DNA from: a virus
IMG/VR virus record: IMGVR_UViG_2124908035_000001
Span: 1-55,349 of that record
Direction: 5' to 3' (one strand)
DNA: 55,349 nt
The notes beneath the pieces are model-generated. The model made no database searches. It was given only the letters and a program-made list of their open reading frames with translations, and was not told the origin of the DNA. This document shows, one piece after another, positions 49,798 to 55,349 of the stretch; the stretch's first letter is position 1, and the number at the start of each line of letters is the position of its first letter. A program made the position numbers and the translations under genes.

Positions 49798-49873
49798 AGC
49801 GGGGTAGAGCAATTGGCAGCTCGTTGCGCTCATAACGCAAAGGTTCTCGGTTCAAGTCCGAGCCCCGCCACCA
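49798..49873 (+). tRNA. tRNA-Met/Ile2 type (CAT)
   Basis: D arm GAGC/GCTC, anticodon arm TTGCG-CTCATAA-CGCAA (CAT), T arm CTCGG-TTCAAGT-CCGAG, encoded CCA. The first acceptor pair is A1-C72, a mismatch recalling initiator tRNAs, but the three G-C pairs of initiator anticodon stems are absent. Elongator Met or lysidine-modified Ile is possible. Confidence 0.85.
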
Positions 49874-49982
49874 AGATTATAGGAATACCCCACACAGACG
49901 GGATGGTAGCCAATTCCGTAAGACCCGCGTAGCAAAAACTCGCAGAGCGAGAAAGAGGGCAGGTAGCGGTGGGCCATCCAAG

Positions 49983-50035
49983 AAAGGGGCGGTTTGAGCC
50001 CAGATCGAACTGGGAACCGCCCCTTTTGATTTTTG
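49983..50035 (+). terminator. Strong terminator after the tRNA cluster
   Basis: AAAGGGGCGGTT (49983-49994) pairs perfectly with AACCGCCCCTTT (50015-50026), with an inner CCCAG/CTGGG stem and a TTTTGATTTTT tail. Confidence 0.85.
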
Positions 50036-50141
50036 CAGCAGACTGAGCAGAGCGGCCCGTGGAGGTACGCCGCTTGGGTCTGCACCGCCGGCGAGGCGAG
50101 GACCGCCAAACACCCCGCCCCGCCGGCACCTTCAAATCCTC

Positions 50142-50171
50142 TTGACACCCGCCAATCCCCCGCCTTATACT
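50142..50171 (+). promoter_or_regulatory. Promoter of a candidate small RNA
   Basis: TTGACA (50142-50147), 18 bases, TATACT (50166-50171), the best -10 box of the window. No start codon with a usable frame follows. Confidence 0.65.
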
Positions 50172-50177
50172 TGAGCC

Positions 50178-50268
50178 ATCGTAGTTGCAGCGTACTGTTC
50201 AGCGTCTCCGCGAAGCGGCCGGATGATCTCGGGGGAGGTGGCCGGCCGCTTCAAACCAGCCGTTTTTA
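50178..50268 (+). ncRNA. Candidate small non-coding RNA
   Basis: From the predicted start near 50178 the transcript would hold an unpaired region, then a perfect 11-bp stem GAAGCGGCCGG (50212-50222)/CCGGCCGCTTC (50242-50252) with a G-rich loop, and a T5 run at 50263-50267. About 90 nt, no coding capacity. The T run stands 10 bases after the stem, so termination there is not certain. Confidence 0.45.
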
Positions 50269-50416
50269 ATACCCCCTTCCAGAAGACCTCCGAATTCCCT
50301 TGCTTTCCGATCTTTTCCGGTAGTACAATAAACCTGTTCGCAAAGTGTTCCGAAAAGAGTAGTAAGAAAAACGTGGGCCGTTGTTTTCCAAAAGAGTAGT
50401 GGTGATGCTCCGTCAG

Positions 50417-51568
50417 CTAAAACAGACGGCTTCTGAGGCCATGCGGCATTACAGCACCAACATTACGGCCTCCAGGCTGCATCCCAGCCTGGCCACGGCT
50501 CAGAATTACCCGAGCCGCGGCGTGATCTCTATGCGTGGAGTACCCGCATCCGCAAATGTGTTTCCGTTGGCTGAGAGCCTTCTGCGCCACGGCCCCACAT
50601 TCCGGACACGTCTGCGATGTTCCACGCGCATCCACTTCGACCACCCGAACGCCCGCACTCTCAGCGTGGTGCTTCAGGATCGTCAGAAAGCTGGACCATC
50701 CAGCATCCGACACCGCACGAGCGAGCCGGCGGTTCCCAAGCATCCCTCGGATGTTCAGGCTTTCCACCGCGATCGCGCCATAGCGGCTCGTCAATCTATT
50801 CGCAATCTTATGGTGCTGGTCGCACCGGGTGTTCCGCACTTTGGCGTGAAGCCGTGCCACGACCTTGCGTTGCTTCCGCCGCGAGGCGGACCCTTTCTTC
50901 TTCCGACACAGCGAACGCTGCTCAATCCGGAGCTTGGGAAGAAGCGGCTTAAGGGGTTGGAGCGACGGTTCAGTGTAGCCATCGCTAGCCGTCAAAAACT
51001 TCTCAATTCCAAGGTCAATTCCAATAGCGGGCAAAACACTCTCCGCTATCGGCACGTCGAGAAGTTCACAACAGACAACCATATACCACTTTCCAGCTTC
51101 CCGTTTAATGGTGGTTGTCTTGGGTTGCCCTTCTATCGGCCGATGCAGGTTGATTCGCACCATCCCGACATGTTGGAGCCGGAGTTTGTTCCCGATGACA
51201 CGGGCACCATTTGTAATACTCGGATACGTGAAGCTGTTGAAATGGTCACGCCCTTTGAATCTCGGATAACCGGGAGATTCACCAGATTTCACGCGCCGGA
51301 AAAACGCGCAAAAAGACTTGTCGAGACGACGCATTGTGGTCTGGGCACTGGAGAAGTTCAACTTGGCAAACCAAGGGTTGACATACCGCTCAGTTTTGAA
51401 CCACGCAGACTGCTCCGTATAGCGGATGGACTTCTTGGCGGTTTCATAGGAAGTCTTCCGCTGCTCAAGGCAGACATTGTACAGTTGGCGATGCGTTTCC
51501 AGAGCGATTCCAAGTTCTCGCGTCTGATTGGCATTTGGTTCCAGCCGGTACTTGAACGCCTTGAACAT
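50417..51568 (-). CDS. tnpB: TnpB-type RNA-guided nuclease (IS200/IS605 family)
   Basis: A 383-aa protein. RuvC-type catalytic residues are all present: Asp185 (AIGIDLGIE), Glu269 (AVESLNIRG) and Asp348 (STHRDHAAA). A zinc site CPECG...CGCG lies at 321-341, and the N-terminal TnpB region begins MFKAFKYRLEPN. TnpB proteins are RNA-guided DNA nucleases whose guide RNA usually comes from the 3' end of the gene and beyond, here about 50280-50450. No TnpA is encoded. It shares a leaderless-type promoter with a tiny zinc-finger gene whose stop abuts the tnpB start. Confidence 0.9.
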   Translation of the reverse strand: MFKAFKYRLEPNANQTRELGIALETHRQLYNVCLEQRKTSYETAKKSIRYTEQSAWFKTERYVNPWFAKLNFSSAQTTMRRLDKSFCAFFRRVKSGESPGYPRFKGRDHFNSFTYPSITNGARVIGNKLRLQHVGMVRINLHRPIEGQPKTTTIKREAGKWYMVVCCELLDVPIAESVLPAIGIDLGIEKFLTASDGYTEPSLQPLKPLLPKLRIEQRSLCRKKKGSASRRKQRKVVARLHAKVRNTRCDQHHKIANRLTSRYGAIAVESLNIRGMLGNRRLARAVSDAGWSSFLTILKHHAESAGVRVVEVDARGTSQTCPECGAVAQKALSQRKHICGCGYSTHRDHAAARVILSRGQAGMQPGGRNVGAVMPHGLRSRLF

Positions 51569-51697
51569 TTATTTTACGGGGCGCTTTGGGCAGGTTGTGA
51601 CATGTGCTCGAAGTTTGCCAATCGAAAAAACTTGGCCGCACCAGCCACATGGCACGTTGATCGGTGGACGGCCACCCGGATGTTTGGGCTTCTGCAC
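51569..51697 (-). CDS. Small zinc-finger protein upstream of tnpB
   Basis: A 42-aa protein starting at GTG 51697 (MQKPKHPGGRPPINVPCGWC...) with a C2HC-type finger: CGWCGQVFSIGKLRAHVTTC. Its TAA stop directly abuts the tnpB ATG, so the two are co-translated. It could bind DNA or the guide-RNA region; unproven. Confidence 0.65.
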   Translation of the reverse strand: MQKPKHPGGRPPINVPCGWCGQVFSIGKLRAHVTTCPKRPVK

Positions 51698-51703
51698 GCT
51701 TTC

Positions 51704-51732
51704 AGTATGCGCCATAAACTAGTTCTTGTCAA
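51704..51732 (-). promoter_or_regulatory. Promoter of the zinc-finger-tnpB operon
   Basis: On the minus strand TTGACA (51732-51727), N17, CATACT (51709-51704), then GAAAGC and the GTG start, so leaderless. Same box and surroundings (GCATACTGAA) as the element's own promoters. Confidence 0.7.
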
Positions 51733-51740
51733 TATCTATT

Positions 51741-51959
51741 ATGGAAAAACATAGTCGCCCCGCTCCCAAACCCTCAGTGCTCTCCCGCGCCTTGCGCCAT
51801 GCCATAGCCCACTGTCGAACGATGTTCGAAGCGGAGATGCGCCTGCGGCCGGATGGAACCGACAATACTCCCATGGCTCAGGTGTGGAGGGAGCAGGCCC
51901 AACAGTACCGGGAGATCCTCGCCAAGATCGAACCGAAGCGGAAACCGAAAATCGGATAA
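51741..51959 (+). CDS. Hypothetical helical protein
   Basis: A 72-aa charged helical protein from ATG 51741 (SRALRHAIAHCRTMFEAEM; WREQAQQYREILAKIE). Divergent from the tnpB operon. Function unknown. Confidence 0.6.
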   Translation: MEKHSRPAPKPSVLSRALRHAIAHCRTMFEAEMRLRPDGTDNTPMAQVWREQAQQYREILAKIEPKRKPKIG

Positions 51960-51971
51960 CGGAGAATTGAC

Positions 51972-52307
51972 ATGAAACTTGCACTTCTGTTTCTTCTGGC
52001 GGCTGGCCTGATGTTCGGGCAGACCGCTCACAGCGTGACGTTGAATTGGACGGACACACTCAATCCGGCCGGCACAACCTACAACGTCTATCGGGCGGCA
52101 GGCCCATGCAGCGGCACCCCCACGTTCTCAAAGATCACGGCGACTCCCTTGACGGACAAGACTTACGTGGACACCGCCGTCCAACCTGGGCCCTACTGCT
52201 ACGTGGCGACGGCCATGTTCAACTCGGTGGAGTCTGCCTACAGCGACTCGGCGTTGGCTTCGGTCCCGACATTTGCCGTGAAGAGTCTCACGATCGTGGT
52301 GAAATGA
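51972..52307 (+). CDS. Secreted fibronectin-like protein
   Basis: A 111-aa protein with a signal peptide (LALLFLLAAGLMFGQ) and one fibronectin-III-like domain (VTLNWTDTLNPAGTTYNVYR, PYCYVATAMFNSVESAYS). Surface or virion decoration is possible. GGAG precedes ATG. Confidence 0.7.
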   Translation: MKLALLFLLAAGLMFGQTAHSVTLNWTDTLNPAGTTYNVYRAAGPCSGTPTFSKITATPLTDKTYVDTAVQPGPYCYVATAMFNSVESAYSDSALASVPTFAVKSLTIVVK

Positions 52308-52876
52308 CGAAACGGATTGTTCTCGCGTTGGTGCTCTCTGCCGGCGTCCTGTTGATCCCGGCAACACAGCAGACGATCGGCCCATGGGTAGGACTCCGAA
52401 TCCCGGTGTACGACAATCTGAAAAGGGGCCAGTCACAACCCTACTGGTTTTTCAAGATGGACCCCACCCAGTTCCAGTTGACACCGGACCCAGCCAGCAC
52501 CTCGGACGGAATCCTGAACATCAAATTGCCACCTCCGCCTCCGGTAGTTCCGACGCTGGAGATTGTTGCCATCCTGCCAAACGCCTATGTGGGCGTCATG
52601 TACTCCCAGTCTCTCGTCGCAGCCGGTGGGGCGCCGCCTTATATATGGAAGGTTGCAGAGGGCACCGTTCTGCCTCCGGGGTTCACTTTTACGTCGAGTG
52701 GGGTTTTGAGCGGAAAAGCTACCGCCCCTGGATCGTACCCCGTCACTGTCACCGTCACGGACGCCAATCAGGTTTCCAGGACCCTGACGTTCACCAGCGC
52801 CCCGGTCGATGTGGGCTTTGCTATATTCGCACCAGACAGCCACGGAACGTTTCAAGTGGCCACACAAGGCAAATAA
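52304..52876 (+). CDS. Secreted protein with Ig-like domain
   Basis: A 190-aa protein from ATG 52304 with a signal peptide (IVLALVLSAGVLLIPA). Residues about 85-170 form a putative Ig-like domain (NAYVGVMYSQSLVAAGGAPP, LPPGFTFTSSGVLSGKAT). A CACACAA/TTGTGTG inverted repeat follows the stop region (52861-52883). Confidence 0.7.
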   Translation: MTKRIVLALVLSAGVLLIPATQQTIGPWVGLRIPVYDNLKRGQSQPYWFFKMDPTQFQLTPDPASTSDGILNIKLPPPPPVVPTLEIVAILPNAYVGVMYSQSLVAAGGAPPYIWKVAEGTVLPPGFTFTSSGVLSGKATAPGSYPVTVTVTDANQVSRTLTFTSAPVDVGFAIFAPDSHGTFQVATQGK

Positions 52877-52963
52877 TTGTGTGAGAATTGGGGAGTTCCA
52901 GTGAGGTACCCCATGTTTTTTTCATGTTGTAAACATCGTTGGAGCAAGGAAAGGACTTTCGTA

Positions 52964-53251
52964 ATGAAGACACTTGCAGACCTGAAAGCCGATGTGGATT
53001 TGGCAAACACGGCCCTGGAGGAATTCAAGGCCGCTGTCGCAACATCCCTTACGGGAATTGCGGGGGACGTTCAAAACCTGGATGCTCAAATTGAAGCGCT
53101 CAAAGCGCAAATCACCGATCCAGTTGCCTTGGATGCTTTGGCGGTATCGCTGGCCAGCCTCAAGGACAATGTGGGCCAGTTGAGCACCATTCAGAATCAG
53201 GCGGCGGCCGTTGACGCCGAGACACCACCGACACCGGCGCCGGGGACATAA
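52964..53251 (+). CDS. Coiled-coil protein
   Basis: A 95-aa protein, almost entirely heptad-like helix (LADLKADVDLANTALEEFKA; VQNLDAQIEALKAQI), ending PTPAPGT. AAGGA precedes ATG 52964. Function unknown. Confidence 0.65.
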   Translation: MKTLADLKADVDLANTALEEFKAAVATSLTGIAGDVQNLDAQIEALKAQITDPVALDALAVSLASLKDNVGQLSTIQNQAAAVDAETPPTPAPGT

Positions 53252-53324
53252 CCGGGAAACGCAATATAGAGGAGCGGGGCTCATTGACGGCCCCGCTTCA
53301 ACTAAGTTCCAAATGGAGAACTCC

Positions 53325-53714
53325 ATGGACCCTACTCTAACGAAGTTCCCCGCCGGCGGCCCCGGCCTACTTGCCAAGGTGGGAACCTGCGTACGGACTC
53401 GCAAAGATGCTGAGAGCCTGCGTGACGAGATTCTCCGCGGAGGCTACGAGAAGGATGTCCTCCTGACCCTCTACCGGGCCGTGTTGGCTCTCCTGGGGGA
53501 TATGGCTGCCCTTACCTCCCTGCCCGAGCCACAGCACAGCGTTGCCCTGGCCGTCTATCGCAAGCTCAAGGCCCAGTATATCGGGGGGAGCGAGTGCCGC
53601 TGCCTCAGAACGGCTACCGGGGGGATTCTCAAGCCGATGACGACGTGCCCGGTACATGGCCAGACGCCAGGGGCACAGAAGGGGATGCGAAACCTGACGG
53701 GGTTGATCCGATAA
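53325..53714 (+). CDS. Hypothetical protein with Cys/His C-terminus
   Basis: A 129-aa helical protein from ATG 53325 (TGGAG in front; ATG 53313 is possible). CRCLRTATGGILKPMTTCPVH suggests a metal site. A GC-rich hairpin (AGCGGGGC/GCCCCGCT) lies upstream. Repeat copy 6 begins at its stop. Confidence 0.6.
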   Translation: MDPTLTKFPAGGPGLLAKVGTCVRTRKDAESLRDEILRGGYEKDVLLTLYRAVLALLGDMAALTSLPEPQHSVALAVYRKLKAQYIGGSECRCLRTATGGILKPMTTCPVHGQTPGAQKGMRNLTGLIR

Positions 53715-53791
53715 ATGAGCCGAATGTTCAGGGATCGAAGCTCAAAAGAACGAAACCTACGGTTTCTTTCCTTTGGATCTTTTCTTCCCTT
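53714..53791 (-). repeat. Dispersed hairpin repeat, copy 6
   Basis: A 78-bp unit with 71 of 78 matches to 17856-17933; hairpin core 53752-53766 followed by T-rich sequence. In both places it begins at the stop codon of the preceding gene. Confidence 0.85.
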
Positions 53792-53806
53792 CCAAGAGGA
53801 CACACG

Positions 53807-54220
53807 ATGATCGTAGAATGCGCAACCTGCTACATGGCTTTCGAGGATAAATATCGAAGTACGATTTGCCCACATGACACCTTCGCGGCAAACGACGGGA
53901 AGAACAACTTCGCCCACCATCCCGAAGCCTTCCTCCGCCTCGTGGACGACAATCCCGATCCGACCGGCGTGTTCTCAAAAACCGAGTACGACTTGGCGGC
54001 CGCCAGCGGAATGAACGCTCCGCCCGAATCCATGCCCTACCTGAGAATCGGTGAATGCCGCCAGAGCATCACCGCAATTGGGATCGTATGGCCGGTCCAG
54101 TTAGTGAAGGGCCACTGCGGGTGTGGCGAGGCTCTGATGTTCAAGGACGTTGCCTTTTTCCCCGACCGTGCCGACGCAGTAGACTTCATCAATTGGAAGA
54201 ACGAGGAGAAACCACTTTGA
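53807..54220 (+). CDS. Zinc-ribbon-like protein
   Basis: A 137-aa protein with CATCYMAFEDKYRSTICPHD at the N-terminus and HCGCGEAL further on. It follows repeat copy 6. Function unknown. Confidence 0.65.
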   Translation: MIVECATCYMAFEDKYRSTICPHDTFAANDGKNNFAHHPEAFLRLVDDNPDPTGVFSKTEYDLAAASGMNAPPESMPYLRIGECRQSITAIGIVWPVQLVKGHCGCGEALMFKDVAFFPDRADAVDFINWKNEEKPL

Positions 54221-54495
54221 GCCAACCAGCCTCATTCAACGAACCGCGGGACGGGGAGACGGTGCTCTGCTGCACGCACCCCACCCGCATACTCAAGACC
54301 TTCTACGTCGGGGACAAAAACGGATTGGGAATGTTCATCCGATCAAAGGCGGCCGGAGACTTCTGGATTCGCTGGATCGTCCTCTGCCGATGGTGTGACT
54401 GGTGGCGAAGGCTCAGAAGGAAAGAGCCGCTCGACGCAGCTACCTGCCGGTCCAAATGGATCGACGAAGAGCCAGAGGGGAAGTGGGTAACGTGA
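54217..54495 (+). CDS. Hypothetical protein, TTG start
   Basis: A 92-aa protein. TTG 54217 overlaps the previous stop (TTGA) and has GAGGAG in front, which decides the start. Trp/Cys-rich middle (WIRWIVLCRWCDWW). Function unknown. Confidence 0.6.
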   Translation: MSQPASFNEPRDGETVLCCTHPTRILKTFYVGDKNGLGMFIRSKAAGDFWIRWIVLCRWCDWWRRLRRKEPLDAATCRSKWIDEEPEGKWVT

Positions 54496-54584
54496 TGAGC
54501 GTGGCTCCCTGGTGGGTGTGGGCGGCCTTTGCCGTTCTCGTGTTGTACATCGTGTGGCCCGCATTCAAACGGAAGGGAGAATAG
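54495..54584 (+). CDS. Micro membrane protein
   Basis: A 29-aa peptide, MSVAPWWVWAAFAVLVLYIV then WPAFKRKGE: one membrane helix and a basic tail. Its ATG overlaps the previous stop. Confidence 0.5.
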   Translation: MSVAPWWVWAAFAVLVLYIVWPAFKRKGE

Positions 54585-54586
54585 AC

Positions 54587-54799
54587 ATGCCGCTGATAAC
54601 TAAGATCGTTAAGCCGGAGCGGTTCACCCCGGTAGAACTGGCGAACCTCATGCTCGAGAAGTTGGGGCGGGGAGGCGTCGAGGAGACAGAACGCCGGCGG
54701 TACATTGACGCCGCGGGTCTCGCACTGGCGGACTTTGTACGTCTGGGGATCCTTTCTTGCGAGAAGGACCCGAGACCTTGCGAACGGAAGAAAGGTTGA
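54587..54799 (+). CDS. Hypothetical small protein
   Basis: A 70-aa helical protein (TPVELANLMLEKLGRGGVEE). Starts 2 bases after the previous stop. Function unknown. Confidence 0.6.
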   Translation: MPLITKIVKPERFTPVELANLMLEKLGRGGVEETERRRYIDAAGLALADFVRLGILSCEKDPRPCERKKG

Positions 54800-54800
54800 C

Positions 54801-55307
54801 ATGAGAAAGGTAATCATCAGTCGGGGCAAGCCAACGCGAATCCGACACCGCATCAATCCAGATTGGGAGAAGCGCCGGGACGAACGCGACCAGCGGATTA
54901 TGGAGCGGGAAAAACACCGTGACGAGATGTTCGAGAAGTTGGTCACGGCTGCTACCGAAGTCATAGAGCAGATGAAGGCCGAGCAGGAGTTGAAGACGCA
55001 ATTGGAAAGCCTGCCGAATTACACCGCATACCGAGGACAGAACCTCAGCAAAGCGGCGCGAGACATCTTTGATCGGATAGGCTTCGGGTACATTCTGAGA
55101 ATTCGGCCCAAGGGGGAAGCGGTCCTTATTTACCCAAAATCCAGAATACCCCGGAAACCTCCCCTCCGTGCGGAGCTGAAAGCCTCCTATGAACTGATCG
55201 ACAGCGGTCTACTGAGGCACGTTGAAGTGGAGACCCGCAACTATTTGACCGGGCTCACAGAACTTGGGATCTACAGCAAGGGCAACTTCTACTGTTGCTT
55301 GCAGTGA
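54801..55307 (+). CDS. Hypothetical protein with coiled coil
   Basis: A 168-aa protein from ATG 54801. The first half is a charged coiled coil (WEKRRDERDQRIMEREKHRD) and the second a small alpha/beta domain (GFGYILRIRPKGEAVLIY). The last gene before the right-end repeat. Confidence 0.6.
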   Translation: MRKVIISRGKPTRIRHRINPDWEKRRDERDQRIMEREKHRDEMFEKLVTAATEVIEQMKAEQELKTQLESLPNYTAYRGQNLSKAARDIFDRIGFGYILRIRPKGEAVLIYPKSRIPRKPPLRAELKASYELIDSGLLRHVEVETRNYLTGLTELGIYSKGNFYCCLQ

Positions 55308-55349
55308 GGGAAGAAAAAGGAGCGGAAAAAGAAACCGTAGGTTTCGTTT
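55306..55349 (+). repeat. Dispersed hairpin repeat, copy 7 (right end)
   Basis: GGGAAGAAA-rich left part plus core hairpin 55331-55345. The last 23 bases equal the first 23 of the window. If joined, copies 1 and 7 become one repeat directly upstream of the serine recombinase. Confidence 0.85.

Larger units (their letters stand above)
50340..51740 (-). mobile_element. IS200/IS605-type element lacking tnpA (ends uncertain)
   Basis: Defined by tnpB. AAAAGAGTAGT occurs twice in the likely right-end region (50356 and 50391), where a guide RNA would be encoded. No TnpA, so movement would need a helper. End sequences could not be fixed by eye. Confidence 0.45.

Noticed and set aside
50381-51754. 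457-codon open frame antisense to tnpB
   Set aside because: tnpB has all catalytic motifs; the antisense frame has none and reads through the divergent promoter.

Overview
The window looks like one complete or nearly complete extrachromosomal or viral element from a bacterium. It is G+C-rich, genes are packed head to tail with ATGA/GTGA overlaps, Shine-Dalgarno sequences and sigma70-type promoters (TTGACA-N17-xATACT) are common, and there are no rRNA or core metabolic genes. The first and last 23 bases are identical and are copies of a dispersed hairpin repeat. The molecule may therefore be circular (about 55.3 kb), or the assembly may have stopped at that repeat. The host cannot be fixed from sequence; lipoprotein and signal peptides, an M15-type peptidase and the promoters suit a soil or sediment bacterium.

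Layout. 0-8 kb: small serine recombinase, Xre-type repressor with divergent promoters, then a tightly coupled early operon (zinc-ribbon proteins, a phage Gp37/Gp68-like protein, an ASCH-like protein, micro membrane proteins) ending in a primase-like CHC2-fold protein and a VirE/VapE-type ATPase. 7.80-8.23 kb: AT-rich DNA and twelve copies of ACTGGGACAC, the best replication-origin candidate. 8.2-13.2 kb: a helicase-DNA methyltransferase gene carrying an intein. Two endonuclease genes are nested inside it in another frame. 13.2-20.7 kb: HNH nucleases, many small accessory genes on CATACT promoters, and a ParB-like protein. 20.8-22.6 kb: one 614-aa gene on the minus strand, ended by a shared terminator.

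22.8-42.8 kb reads as a virion module. It begins with a membrane-anchored transglutaminase-like protein and about ten small proteins ending in one transmembrane helix. These are followed by proteins built from small modules separated by Asn-Pro (NP) motifs, among them a 668-aa protein with NP at residues 42, 122, 206, 291, 374, 445 and 507. Next come a basic NP-rich membrane protein, a cluster of related beta-rich proteins (candidate capsid or vertex proteins), a 911-aa propeller spike, and secreted fibre-like proteins. 43.1-49.4 kb: tyrosine integrase, more secreted or membrane proteins, a lipoprotein, an M15 peptidase and a lytic-transglycosylase-like membrane protein. 49.4-50.3 kb: tRNA-Cys, tRNA-Ser, tRNA-Met, a terminator and a candidate small RNA. 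50.4-51.7 kb: tnpB with a tiny zinc-finger gene. 51.7-55.3 kb: secreted and accessory genes.

I found no terminase, portal, tail or tape-measure gene and no recognisable packaging ATPase. Tail-anchored membrane proteins, beta-rich capsid-like paralogues and lytic enzymes, without tail genes, suggest a tailless membrane-containing virus or virus-like plasmid of an unfamiliar type. That reading is an inference. The most unusual features are the NP-punctuated modular proteins, the out-of-frame endonucleases inside the helicase gene, and the dispersed hairpin repeats.
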